The notes: generated by a model from the letters alone, not told the origin. Positions 1-11,245 are shown, counted from the first letter of the stretch. The stretch: 64,000 nucleotides of DNA from Anomaloglossus baeobatrachus (GCF_048569485.1 NW_027442234.1:1-64000), one strand, 5' to 3'. Made by a program: numbers and translations.

Positions 1-4
1 TCAG

Positions 5-33
5 ATTCATTGCAGTGGGCGGCGGCTGCAAAA
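5..33 (+). promoter_or_regulatory. Putative distal sequence element (GC box plus octamer-like)
   Basis: A GC box GGGCGG lies at 17-22 (-183 to -178 from U2) and is followed at 26-33 by CTGCAAAA, a 6/8 match to the octamer ATGCAAAT on the + strand. The distance fits the distal enhancer of vertebrate U2 genes, which binds Oct-1 and Sp1. The octamer is degenerate and no ZNF143/SPH site was recognised, so the call is positional as much as motif-based. It recurs 1578 bp apart before each gene, including the split copy. The single-base difference at 23705 falls at the edge of this element before copy 16. Confidence 0.45.
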
Positions 34-122
34 CGCACCATTCTTCTTGTTTTGGCTCTGCAAAGCAGCCTTTTCAAGGGTTGGCTTGGGTGACAAAATG
101 TCTTGTGTAGGCGTGGGTTTGT

Positions 123-144
123 CTCCCTCTCGCTCTCTCTCCCT
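123..144 (+). repeat. Short CT-rich tract overlapping the PSE
   Basis: A pure pyrimidine stretch apart from one G, made largely of CT steps, lies just upstream of and into the proximal promoter. It is present in every unit at the same place with no length change seen. It may only be part of the promoter; a role in pairing or recombination would be inference. Confidence 0.6.
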
Positions 145-157
145 AAGATGTGTCCGG
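137..157 (+). promoter_or_regulatory. Proximal sequence element (PSE) of U2
   Basis: The segment begins CTCTCCCTAA and covers -63 to -43 relative to the first base of U2. Its start matches the vertebrate PSE pattern CTCACCNTNA with one mismatch, at the expected distance for SNAPc binding. There is no TATA box between it and the gene, which is the RNA polymerase II (not III) snRNA arrangement. The same sequence occurs at the same offset in all visible copies. Confidence 0.7.
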
Positions 158-199
158 CATAGGCCAGGGTGCCACTCGAGGCCCAAACCAATTCTGGTT

Positions 200-387
200 A
201 TCGCTTCTCGGCCTTTTGGCTAAGATCAAGTGTAGTATCTGTTCTTATCAGTTTAATATCTGATACGTCCCCTATCTGGGGACCATATATTAAATGGATT
301 TTTAGAACAGGGAGATGGAAAAAGAGCTTGCTCTGTCCACTCCACGCATTGACCTGGTATTGCAGTACCTCCAGGAACGGTGCACCC
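200..387 (+). ncRNA. U2 snRNA, copy 1 (reference copy)
   Basis: U2 pairs with the intron branch site in the spliceosome. The gene starts with ATCGCTTCTCGG and ends GTGCACCC, 188 nt, the length of human U2. The branch-point recognition sequence GTAGTA is at nt 33-38 (232-237). The Sm site ATTTTTAG is at nt 99-106 (298-305). Against human U2 recalled from memory there are ten differences (nt 72, 78, 80, 85, 105, 108, 122, 124, 135, 151). The pairs 72/80 (stem IIb) and 124/135 (stem III) change together and keep pairing, which argues for a functional RNA. Position 105, the last base of the Sm heptad, is A instead of G. A PSE lies upstream and a 3' box 12 bases downstream of the mature end. Confidence 0.98.
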
Positions 388-399
388 CTTCTTAACCCA

Positions 400-414
400 G
401 TTTCCAAAAGCAGA
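400..414 (+). terminator. snRNA 3' box
   Basis: GTTT, two spacer bases, then AAAAGCAGA fit the vertebrate snRNA 3'-end formation consensus GTTTN(0-3)AAARNNAGA exactly. It starts 13 nt after the last base of U2, within the usual range, and would direct Integrator-dependent cleavage of the precursor. It recurs at +200 to +214 from every U2 start, and for the split copy lies at 56437-56451. Confidence 0.9.
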
Positions 415-844
415 ACTCAATTCACCTGATTCATATTAGCCCGATTTAATGAATTGGAAGAAAGCATACGTCTTCATATGCACCTCAATTTGGCCCATTC
501 ACTTTTCACACTTCCTCCTTTTGTTTTTTATCTTTCACACTTTTGACTTTCTTTATTCATCCAAATAGCAAACTCATCACCACTCAACCTGACCAACTCG
601 GCTATGTCCCCGTGCTGCAGTTCTCTGTCTTATCTAGATCATTTGCAATTGAATGGAATAGATCCCTTTTGGACAAAGTGGATTCACCTGCTGCTGCAGT
701 GACCACAGGTGTGATAACATCTAGAATTGGCATCTGGTGCGATCTCTCCGCTTCCACTCCAAAGAAAGTTACCTGTTTATTCCTATCATGCATTGGTTTT
801 TGGGGTTTTCTTTGAGTAATGATGATCTCTTTAGTAGTCTGTTG

Positions 845-858
845 GCGCCCTCTCCTGG
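845..858 (-). promoter_or_regulatory. CTCF-like binding motif, one per unit
   Basis: Read on the minus strand the site is CCAGGAGAGGGCGC, matching 13 of 14 positions of the CTCF core CCASYAGRGGGCRC. It lies at +645 to +658 from U2 in every unit, giving about 40 regularly spaced, same-orientation sites in the window. Binding cannot be shown from sequence. The motif could mark insulation or loop anchoring of the array. Confidence 0.55.
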
Positions 859-909
859 AGGAATAGTTTGCTTGCTCTTGGACATTCTAAAAGAGAGGTC
901 ATGATAGAC

Positions 910-929
910 ATTGAGCTTCTGAGCTCAAT
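910..929. repeat. Perfect 8-bp inverted repeat in spacer
   Basis: ATTGAGCT and AGCTCAAT flank the 4-base loop TCTG. The arms are perfect complements. It sits 51 bp after the CTCF-like motif in each unit. It could be a hairpin or a palindromic protein site; no T-run follows, so it does not look like a terminator. Confidence 0.6.
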
Positions 930-1221
930 TGGGGACAGTCATGGGTGATGAATGTTTGCAACCTACTGCGAAGCCTCATACCGCAATATAAGGAACGTCA
1001 AATACTAAGAAAGGGCGGCCTATGAAAGAATTACTACTTTCAATAAGTACACTTAAACGGCTAATTGGGAATAGAAAAACTGTAAAAAGCCCTCTGAGAA
1101 AGCCCCCCTCTAACCTTTGATAGTAAGCTTTTCTGTAGTCTGCATGTTGATGTATTTTCCGTTTGAACTGTGCACAACATGAAGAGACGGAACACTGGCG
1201 GCTTGTCACAATGCCCCCCGA

Positions 1222-1229
1222 TGACATCA
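1222..1229 (+). promoter_or_regulatory. CRE/ATF-like site TGACATCA
   Basis: TGACATCA differs by one base from the palindromic CRE TGACGTCA and is a usual ATF/AP-1 family variant. A TGCGCA half site (NRF1-like) follows at 1258-1263. Together with the adjacent G-rich block these make a possible regulatory patch about 550 bp upstream of the next U2 gene. Short motifs like this occur by chance. Confidence 0.3.
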
Positions 1230-1279
1230 CAATAGCGCTGCTGCCTAGAAAACAAGCTGCGCAGAAGAAGTTGTTCTTT

Positions 1280-1294
1280 GGGTGGGAGGGTGGG
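1280..1294 (+). other. Canonical G-quadruplex motif, single-base loops
   Basis: GGGTGGGAGGGTGGG has four G3 runs with loops of one base each, the class of parallel quadruplex known to be most stable. It is on the strand that is non-template for U2 transcription and recurs in every unit at +1080. Confidence 0.8.
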
Positions 1295-1381
1295 CTAGTG
1301 GAAGGAGGGGGCAATCTCTTTTTTTCCCGGGTGGTAGGGGGATGACAGGAGAAGGGAAGCGGGTGGTGAGAAAGGTACAGA

Positions 1382-1402
1382 GGGCAGGGTTTGGGGGCTG
1401 GG
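1382..1402 (+). other. Second G-quadruplex motif
   Basis: Four G runs (3, 3, 5 and 3 G) are separated by CA, TTT and CT loops, within the standard G3+N1-7 rule. More G runs follow up to about 1436, including GATTAGGGTTTGGGG. The block is purine-rich on the + strand and recurs in every unit at +1182. Confidence 0.7.
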
Positions 1403-1777
1403 AAGGAAAGGGAAAAGATTAGGGTTTGGGGATGATGAAAGGGCTTTCTACGGGTAAGGATGGCAAAGGGTGGCAGTGACGGAAAGTCAGGCAACCTGTC
1501 CTGTCCGTCTTTTTGTATCGTGAATTGGAAAGACTGCAAGGGGGAGGGGAGTTGCTTGCGCCCTAAAGGAGGAGTTATTCAGATTCATTGCAGTGGGCGG
1601 CGGCTGCAAAACGCACCATTCTTCTTGTTTTGGCTCTGCAAAGCAGCCTTTTCAAGGGTTGGCTTGGGTGACAAAATGTCTTGTGTAGGCGTGGGTTTGT
1701 CTCCCTCTCGCTCTCTCTCCCTAAGATGTGTCCGGCATAGGCCAGGGTGCCACTCGAGGCCCAAACCAATTCTGGTT

Positions 1778-1965
1778 ATCGCTTCTCGGCCTTTTGGCTA
1801 AGATCAAGTGTAGTATCTGTTCTTATCAGTTTAATATCTGATACGTCCCCTATCTGGGGACCATATATTAAATGGATTTTTAGAACAGGGAGATGGAAAA
1901 AGAGCTTGCTCTGTCCACTCCACGCATTGACCTGGTATTGCAGTACCTCCAGGAACGGTGCACCC
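1778..1965 (+). ncRNA. U2 snRNA, copy 2
   Basis: Matches copy 1 over all 188 nt. The spacer after it carries a private T at 2079 where other units have A. Confidence 0.98.
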
Positions 1966-3355
1966 CTTCTTAACCCAGTTTCCAAAAGCAGAACTCAATT
2001 CACCTGATTCATATTAGCCCGATTTAATGAATTGGAAGAAAGCATACGTCTTCATATGCACCTCAATTTGGCCCATTCTCTTTTCACACTTCCTCCTTTT
2101 GTTTTTTATCTTTCACACTTTTGACTTTCTTTATTCATCCAAATAGCAAACTCATCACCACTCAACCTGACCAACTCGGCTATGTCCCCGTGCTGCAGTT
2201 CTCTGTCTTATCTAGATCATTTGCAATTGAATGGAATAGATCCCTTTTGGACAAAGTGGATTCACCTGCTGCTGCAGTGACCACAGGTGTGATAACATCT
2301 AGAATTGGCATCTGGTGCGATCTCTCCGCTTCCACTCCAAAGAAAGTTACCTGTTTATTCCTATCATGCATTGGTTTTTGGGGTTTTCTTTGAGTAATGA
2401 TGATCTCTTTAGTAGTCTGTTGGCGCCCTCTCCTGGAGGAATAGTTTGCTTGCTCTTGGACATTCTAAAAGAGAGGTCATGATAGACATTGAGCTTCTGA
2501 GCTCAATTGGGGACAGTCATGGGTGATGAATGTTTGCAACCTACTGCGAAGCCTCATACCGCAATATAAGGAACGTCAAATACTAAGAAAGGGCGGCCTA
2601 TGAAAGAATTACTACTTTCAATAAGTACACTTAAACGGCTAATTGGGAATAGAAAAACTGTAAAAAGCCCTCTGAGAAAGCCCCCCTCTAACCTTTGATA
2701 GTAAGCTTTTCTGTAGTCTGCCTGTTGATGTATTTTCCGTTTGAACTGTGCACAACATGAAGAGACGGAACACTGGCGGCTTGTCACAATGCCCCCCGAT
2801 GACATCACAATAGCGCTGCTGCCTAGAAAACAAGCTGCGCAGAAGAAGTTGTTCTTTGGGTGGGAGGGTGGGCTAGTGGAAGGAGGGGGCAATCTCTTTT
2901 TTTCCCGGGTGGTAGGGGGATGACAGGAGAAGGGAAGCGGGTGGTGAGAAAGGTACAGAGGGCAGGGTTTGGGGGCTGGGAAGGAAAGGGAAAAGATTAG
3001 GGTTTGGGGATGATGAAAGGGCTTTCTACGGGTAAGGATGGCAAAGGGTGGCAGTGACGGAAAGTCAGGCAACCTGTCCTGTCCGTCTTTTTGTATCGTG
3101 AATTGGAAAGACTGCAAGGGGGAGGGGAGTTGCTTGCGCCCTAAAGGAGGAGTTATTCAGATTCATTGCAGTGGGCGGCGGCTGCAAAACGCACCATTCT
3201 TCTTGTTTTGGCTCTGCAAAGCAGCCTTTTCAAGGGTTGGCTTGGGTGACAAAATGTCTTGTGTAGGCGTGGGTTTGTCTCCCTCTCGCTCTCTCTCCCT
3301 AAGATGTGTCCGGCATAGGCCAGGGTGCCACTCGAGGCCCAAACCAATTCTGGTT

Positions 3356-3543
3356 ATCGCTTCTCGGCCTTTTGGCTAAGATCAAGTGTAGTATCTGTTC
3401 TTATCAGTTTAATATCTGATACGTCCCCTATCTGGGGACCATATATTAAATGGATTTTTAGAACAGGGAGATGGAAAAAGAGCTTGCTCTGTCCACTCCA
3501 CGCATTGACCTGGTATTGCAGTACCTCCAGGAACGGTGCACCC
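3356..3543 (+). ncRNA. U2 snRNA, copy 3
   Basis: Matches copy 1; PSE and 3' box intact; no private difference seen in its unit. Confidence 0.98.
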
Positions 3544-4933
3544 CTTCTTAACCCAGTTTCCAAAAGCAGAACTCAATTCACCTGATTCATATTAGCCCGA
3601 TTTAATGAATTGGAAGAAAGCATACGTCTTCATATGCACCTCAATTTGGCCCATTCACTTTTCACACTTCCTCCTTTTGTTTTTTATCTTTCACACTTTT
3701 GACTTTCTTTATTCATCCAAATAGCAAACTCATCACCACTCAACCTGACCAACTCGGCTATGTCCCCGTGCTGCAGTTCTCTGTCTTATCTAGATCATTT
3801 GCAATTGAATGGAATAGATCCCTTTTGGACAAAGTGGATTCACCTGCTGCTGCAGTGACCACAGGTGTGATAACATCTAGAATTGGCATCTGGTGCGATC
3901 TCTCCGCTTCCACTCCAAAGAAAGTTACCTGTTTATTCCTATCATGCATTGGTTTTTGGGGTTTTCTTTGAGTAATGATGATCTCTTTAGTAGTCTGTTG
4001 GCGCCCTCTCCTGGAGGAATAGTTTGCTTGCTCTTGGACATTCTAAAAGAGAGGTCATGATAGACATTGAGCTTCTGAGCTCAATTGGGGACAGTCATGG
4101 GTGATGAATGTTTGCAACCTACTGCGAAGCCTCATACCGCAATATAAGGAACGTCAAATACTAAGAAAGGGCGGCCTATGAAAGAATTACTACTTTCAAT
4201 AAGTACACTTAAACGGCTAATTGGGAATAGAAAAACTGTAAAAAGCCCTCTGAGAAAGCCCCCCTCTAACCTTTGATAGTAAGCTTTTCTGTAGTCTGCC
4301 TGTTGATGTATTTTCCGTTTGAACTGTGCACAACATGAAGAGACGGAACACTGGCGGCTTGTCACAATGCCCCCCGATGACATCACAATAGCGCTGCTGC
4401 CTAGAAAACAAGCTGCGCAGAAGAAGTTGTTCTTTGGGTGGGAGGGTGGGCTAGTGGAAGGAGGGGGCAATCTCTTTTTTTCCCGGGTGGTAGGGGGATG
4501 ACAGGAGAAGGGAAGCGGGTGGTGAGAAAGGTACAGAGGGCAGGGTTTGGGGGCTGGGAAGGAAAGGGAAAAGATTAGGGTTTGGGGATGATGAAAGGGC
4601 TTTCTACGGGTAAGGATGGCAAAGGGTGGCAGTGACGGAAAGTCAGGCAACCTGTCCTGTCCGTCTTTTTGTATCGTGAATTGGAAAGACTGCAAGGGGG
4701 AGGGGAGTTGCTTGCGCCCTAAAGGAGGAGTTATTCAGATTCATTGCAGTGGGCGGCGGCTGCAAAACGCACCATTCTTCTTGTTTTGGCTCTGCAAAGC
4801 AGCCTTTTCAAGGGTTGGCTTGGGTGACAAAATGTCTTGTGTAGGCGTGGGTTTGTCTCCCTCTCGCTCTCTCTCCCTAAGATGTGTCCGGCATAGGCCA
4901 GGGTGCCACTCGAGGCCCAAACCAATTCTGGTT

Positions 4934-5121
4934 ATCGCTTCTCGGCCTTTTGGCTAAGATCAAGTGTAGTATCTGTTCTTATCAGTTTAATATCTGATAC
5001 GTCCCCTATCTGGGGACCATATATTAAATGGATTTTTAGAACAGGGAGATGGAAAAAGAGCTTGCTCTGTCCACTCCACGCATTGACCTGGTATTGCAGT
5101 ACCTCCAGGAACGGTGCACCC
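4934..5121 (+). ncRNA. U2 snRNA, copy 4
   Basis: Matches copy 1; no private difference seen in its unit. Confidence 0.98.
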
Positions 5122-6511
5122 CTTCTTAACCCAGTTTCCAAAAGCAGAACTCAATTCACCTGATTCATATTAGCCCGATTTAATGAATTGGAAGAAAGCA
5201 TACGTCTTCATATGCACCTCAATTTGGCCCATTCACTTTTCACACTTCCTCCTTTTGTTTTTTATCTTTCACACTTTTGACTTTCTTTATTCATCCAAAT
5301 AGCAAACTCATCACCACTCAACCTGACCAACTCGGCTATGTCCCCGTGCTGCAGTTCTCTGTCTTATCTAGATCATTTGCAATTGAATGGAATAGATCCC
5401 TTTTGGACAAAGTGGATTCACCTGCTGCTGCAGTGACCACAGGTGTGATAACATCTAGAATTGGCATCTGGTGCGATCTCTCCGCTTCCACTCCAAAGAA
5501 AGTTACCTGTTTATTCCTATCATGCATTGGTTTTTGGGGTTTTCTTTGAGTAATGATGATCTCTTTAGTAGTCTGTTGGCGCCCTCTCCTGGAGGAATAG
5601 TTTGCTTGCTCTTGGACATTCTAAAAGAGAGGTCATGATAGACATTGAGCTTCTGAGCTCAATTGGGGACAGTCATGGGTGATGAATGTTTGCAACCTAC
5701 TGCGAAGCCTCATACCGCAATATAAGGAACGTCAAATACTAAGAAAGGGCGGCCTATGAAAGAATTACTACTTTCAATAAGTACACTTAAACGGCTAATT
5801 GGGAATAGAAAAACTGTAAAAAGCCCTCTGAGAAAGCCCCCCTCTAACCTTTGATAGTAAGCTTTTCTGTAGTCTGCCTGTTGATGTATTTTCCGTTTGA
5901 ACTGTGCACAACATGAAGAGACGGAACACTGGCGGCTTGTCACAATGCCCCCCGATGACATCACAATAGCGCTGCTGCCTAGAAAACAAGCTGCGCAGAA
6001 GAAGTTGTTCTTTGGGTGGGAGGGTGGGCTAGTGGAAGGAGGGGGCAATCTCTTTTTTTCCCGGGTGGTAGGGGGATGACAGGAGAAGGGAAGCGGGTGG
6101 TGAGAAAGGTACAGAGGGCAGGGTTTGGGGGCTGGGAAGGAAAGGGAAAAGATTAGGGTTTGGGGATGATGAAAGGGCTTTCTACGGGTAAGGATGGCAA
6201 AGGGTGGCAGTGACGGAAAGTCAGGCAACCTGTCCTGTCCGTCTTTTTGTATCGTGAATTGGAAAGACTGCAAGGGGGAGGGGAGTTGCTTGCGCCCTAA
6301 AGGAGGAGTTATTCAGATTCATTGCAGTGGGCGGCGGCTGCAAAACGCACCATTCTTCTTGTTTTGGCTCTGCAAAGCAGCCTTTTCAAGGGTTGGCTTG
6401 GGTGACAAAATGTCTTGTGTAGGCGTGGGTTTGTCTCCCTCTCGCTCTCTCTCCCTAAGATGTGTCCGGCATAGGCCAGGGTGCCACTCGAGGCCCAAAC
6501 CAATTCTGGTT

Positions 6512-6699
6512 ATCGCTTCTCGGCCTTTTGGCTAAGATCAAGTGTAGTATCTGTTCTTATCAGTTTAATATCTGATACGTCCCCTATCTGGGGACCATAT
6601 ATTAAATGGATTTTTAGAACAGGGAGATGGAAAAAGAGCTTGCTCTGTCCACTCCACGCATTGACCTGGTATTGCAGTACCTCCAGGAACGGTGCACCC
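6512..6699 (+). ncRNA. U2 snRNA, copy 5
   Basis: Matches copy 1; no private difference seen in its unit. Confidence 0.98.
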
Positions 6700-8089
6700 C
6701 TTCTTAACCCAGTTTCCAAAAGCAGAACTCAATTCACCTGATTCATATTAGCCCGATTTAATGAATTGGAAGAAAGCATACGTCTTCATATGCACCTCAA
6801 TTTGGCCCATTCACTTTTCACACTTCCTCCTTTTGTTTTTTATCTTTCACACTTTTGACTTTCTTTATTCATCCAAATAGCAAACTCATCACCACTCAAC
6901 CTGACCAACTCGGCTATGTCCCCGTGCTGCAGTTCTCTGTCTTATCTAGATCATTTGCAATTGAATGGAATAGATCCCTTTTGGACAAAGTGGATTCACC
7001 TGCTGCTGCAGTGACCACAGGTGTGATAACATCTAGAATTGGCATCTGGTGCGATCTCTCCGCTTCCACTCCAAAGAAAGTTACCTGTTTATTCCTATCA
7101 TGCATTGGTTTTTGGGGTTTTCTTTGAGTAATGATGATCTCTTTAGTAGTCTGTTGGCGCCCTCTCCTGGAGGAATAGTTTGCTTGCTCTTGGACATTCT
7201 AAAAGAGAGGTCATGATAGACATTGAGCTTCTGAGCTCAATTGGGGACAGTCATGGGTGATGAATGTTTGCAACCTACTGCGAAGCCTCATACCGCAATA
7301 TAAGGAACGTCAAATACTAAGAAAGGGCGGCCTATGAAAGAATTACTACTTTCAATAAGTACACTTAAACGGCTAATTGGGAATAGAAAAACTGTAAAAA
7401 GCCCTCTGAGAAAGCCCCCCTCTAACCTTTGATAGTAAGCTTTTCTGTAGTCTGCCTGTTGATGTATTTTCCGTTTGAACTGTGCACAACATGAAGAGAC
7501 GGAACACTGGCGGCTTGTCACAATGCCCCCCGATGACATCACAATAGCGCTGCTGCCTAGAAAACAAGCTGCGCAGAAGAAGTTGTTCTTTGGGTGGGAG
7601 GGTGGGCTAGTGGAAGGAGGGGGCAATCTCTTTTTTTCCCGGGTGGTAGGGGGATGACAGGAGAAGGGAAGCGGGTGGTGAGAAAGGTACAGAGGGCAGG
7701 GTTTGGGGGCTGGGAAGGAAAGGGAAAAGATTAGGGTTTGGGGATGATGAAAGGGCTTTCTACGGGTAAGGATGGCAAAGGGTGGCAGTGACGGAAAGTC
7801 AGGCAACCTGTCCTGTCCGTCTTTTTGTATCGTGAATTGGAAAGACTGCAAGGGGGAGGGGAGTTGCTTGCGCCCTAAAGGAGGAGTTATTCAGATTCAT
7901 TGCAGTGGGCGGCGGCTGCAAAACGCACCATTCTTCTTGTTTTGGCTCTGCAAAGCAGCCTTTTCAAGGGTTGGCTTGGGTGACAAAATGTCTTGTGTAG
8001 GCGTGGGTTTGTCTCCCTCTCGCTCTCTCTCCCTAAGATGTGTCCGGCATAGGCCAGGGTGCCACTCGAGGCCCAAACCAATTCTGGTT

Positions 8090-8277
8090 ATCGCTTCTCG
8101 GCCTTTTGGCTAAGATCAAGTGTAGTATCTGTTCTTATCAGTTTAATATCTGATACGTCCCCTATCTGGGGACCATATATTAAATGGATTTTTAGAACAG
8201 GGAGATGGAAAAAGAGCTTGCTCTGTCCACTCCACGCATTGACCTGGTATTGCAGTACCTCCAGGAACGGTGCACCC
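8090..8277 (+). ncRNA. U2 snRNA, copy 6
   Basis: Matches copy 1; no private difference seen in its unit. Confidence 0.98.
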
Positions 8278-9667
8278 CTTCTTAACCCAGTTTCCAAAAG
8301 CAGAACTCAATTCACCTGATTCATATTAGCCCGATTTAATGAATTGGAAGAAAGCATACGTCTTCATATGCACCTCAATTTGGCCCATTCACTTTTCACA
8401 CTTCCTCCTTTTGTTTTTTATCTTTCACACTTTTGACTTTCTTTATTCATCCAAATAGCAAACTCATCACCACTCAACCTGACCAACTCGGCTATGTCCC
8501 CGTGCTGCAGTTCTCTGTCTTATCTAGATCATTTGCAATTGAATGGAATAGATCCCTTTTGGACAAAGTGGATTCACCTGCTGCTGCAGTGACCACAGGT
8601 GTGATAACATCTAGAATTGGCATCTGGTGCGATCTCTCCGCTTCCACTCCAAAGAAAGTTACCTGTTTATTCCTATCATGCATTGGTTTTTGGGGTTTTC
8701 TTTGAGTAATGATGATCTCTTTAGTAGTCTGTTGGCGCCCTCTCCTGGAGGAATAGTTTGCTTGCTCTTGGACATTCTAAAAGAGAGGTCATGATAGACA
8801 TTGAGCTTCTGAGCTCAATTGGGGACAGTCATGGGTGATGAATGTTTGCAACCTACTGCGAAGCCTCATACCGCAATATAAGGAACGTCAAATACTAAGA
8901 AAGGGCGGCCTATGAAAGAATTACTACTTTCAATAAGTACACTTAAACGGCTAATTGGGAATAGAAAAACTGTAAAAAGCCCTCTGAGAAAGCCCCCCTC
9001 TAACCTTTGATAGTAAGCTTTTCTGTAGTCTGCCTGTTGATGTATTTTCCGTTTGAACTGTGCACAACATGAAGAGACGGAACACTGGCGGCTTGTCACA
9101 ATGCCCCCCGATGACATCACAATAGCGCTGCTGCCTAGAAAACAAGCTGCGCAGAAGAAGTTGTTCTTTGGGTGGGAGGGTGGGCTAGTGGAAGGAGGGG
9201 GCAATCTCTTTTTTTCCCGGGTGGTAGGGGGATGACAGGAGAAGGGAAGCGGGTGGTGAGAAAGGTACAGAGGGCAGGGTTTGGGGGCTGGGAAGGAAAG
9301 GGAAAAGATTAGGGTTTGGGGATGATGAAAGGGCTTTCTACGGGTAAGGATGGCAAAGGGTGGCAGTGACGGAAAGTCAGGCAACCTGTCCTGTCCGTCT
9401 TTTTGTATCGTGAATTGGAAAGACTGCAAGGGGGAGGGGAGTTGCTTGCGCCCTAAAGGAGGAGTTATTCAGATTCATTGCAGTGGGCGGCGGCTGCAAA
9501 ACGCACCATTCTTCTTGTTTTGGCTCTGCAAAGCAGCCTTTTCAAGGGTTGGCTTGGGTGACAAAATGTCTTGTGTAGGCGTGGGTTTGTCTCCCTCTCG
9601 CTCTCTCTCCCTAAGATGTGTCCGGCATAGGCCAGGGTGCCACTCGAGGCCCAAACCAATTCTGGTT

Positions 9668-9855
9668 ATCGCTTCTCGGCCTTTTGGCTAAGATCAAGTG
9701 TAGTATCTGTTCTTATCAGTTTAATATCTGATACGTCCCCTATCTGGGGACCATATATTAAATGGATTTTTAGAACAGGGAGATGGAAAAAGAGCTTGCT
9801 CTGTCCACTCCACGCATTGACCTGGTATTGCAGTACCTCCAGGAACGGTGCACCC
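9668..9855 (+). ncRNA. U2 snRNA, copy 7
   Basis: Matches copy 1; no private difference seen in its unit. Confidence 0.98.
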
Positions 9856-11245
9856 CTTCTTAACCCAGTTTCCAAAAGCAGAACTCAATTCACCTGATTC
9901 ATATTAGCCCGATTTAATGAATTGGAAGAAAGCATACGTCTTCATATGCACCTCAATTTGGCCCATTCACTTTTCACACTTCCTCCTTTTGTTTTTTATC
10001 TTTCACACTTTTGACTTTCTTTATTCATCCAAATAGCAAACTCATCACCACTCAACCTGACCAACTCGGCTATGTCCCCGTGCTGCAGTTCTCTGTCTTA
10101 TCTAGATCATTTGCAATTGAATGGAATAGATCCCTTTTGGACAAAGTGGATTCACCTGCTGCTGCAGTGACCACAGGTGTGATAACATCTAGAATTGGCA
10201 TCTGGTGCGATCTCTCCGCTTCCACTCCAAAGAAAGTTACCTGTTTATTCCTATCATGCATTGGTTTTTGGGGTTTTCTTTGAGTAATGATGATCTCTTT
10301 AGTAGTCTGTTGGCGCCCTCTCCTGGAGGAATAGTTTGCTTGCTCTTGGACATTCTAAAAGAGAGGTCATGATAGACATTGAGCTTCTGAGCTCAATTGG
10401 GGACAGTCATGGGTGATGAATGTTTGCAACCTACTGCGAAGCCTCATACCGCAATATAAGGAACGTCAAATACTAAGAAAGGGCGGCCTATGAAAGAATT
10501 ACTACTTTCAATAAGTACACTTAAACGGCTAATTGGGAATAGAAAAACTGTAAAAAGCCCTCTGAGAAAGCCCCCCTCTAACCTTTGATAGTAAGCTTTT
10601 CTGTAGTCTGCCTGTTGATGTATTTTCCGTTTGAACTGTGCACAACATGAAGAGACGGAACACTGGCGGCTTGTCACAATGCCCCCCGATGACATCACAA
10701 TAGCGCTGCTGCCTAGAAAACAAGCTGCGCAGAAGAAGTTGTTCTTTGGGTGGGAGGGTGGGCTAGTGGAAGGAGGGGGCAATCTCTTTTTTTCCCGGGT
10801 GGTAGGGGGATGACAGGAGAAGGGAAGCGGGTGGTGAGAAAGGTACAGAGGGCAGGGTTTGGGGGCTGGGAAGGAAAGGGAAAAGATTAGGGTTTGGGGA
10901 TGATGAAAGGGCTTTCTACGGGTAAGGATGGCAAAGGGTGGCAGTGACGGAAAGTCAGGCAACCTGTCCTGTCCGTCTTTTTGTATCGTGAATTGGAAAG
11001 ACTGCAAGGGGGAGGGGAGTTGCTTGCGCCCTAAAGGAGGAGTTATTCAGATTCATTGCAGTGGGCGGCGGCTGCAAAACGCACCATTCTTCTTGTTTTG
11101 GCTCTGCAAAGCAGCCTTTTCAAGGGTTGGCTTGGGTGACAAAATGTCTTGTGTAGGCGTGGGTTTGTCTCCCTCTCGCTCTCTCTCCCTAAGATGTGTC
11201 CGGCATAGGCCAGGGTGCCACTCGAGGCCCAAACCAATTCTGGTT

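Larger units (their letters stand above)
415..1577. other. Intergenic spacer of the unit (first copy described)
   Basis: No gene is recognised here. A pyrimidine-rich stretch follows the 3' box (about 490-560). An ATTTGCAA octamer-like site (7/8) is at 641-648. A CTCF-like motif (845-858), a perfect hairpin (910-929), a CRE-like site (1222-1229) and a G-rich block (1280-1470) follow. The reading frames in it, the longest being 187 codons on the minus strand (976-1539), follow the purine/pyrimidine skew and show no coding features. The same spacer follows each U2 copy at +215 to about +1377. Confidence 0.85.

Noticed and set aside
1419-1431. Telomere-like TTAGGGTTTGGGG
   Set aside because: A single mixed copy in a G-rich stretch is not evidence of a telomeric repeat.
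976-1539. A 187-codon minus-strand reading frame repeated in every unit
   Set aside because: Its proline/serine-rich part comes from the G-rich + strand. It has no recognisable domain or signal, and a private change in the unit of copy 8 ends it early. Its repetition reflects unit homogeneity.
415-1577. Other small RNA genes (U1, U4, U5, U6, 5S) in the spacer
   Set aside because: None of their conserved sequences were recognised, and no second PSE or 3' box or pol III terminator pair was found in the spacer.
1460-1801. A 113-codon + strand frame running into U2
   Set aside because: It overlaps the U2 promoter and gene, where constraint is on RNA and promoter function; no coding features are seen.
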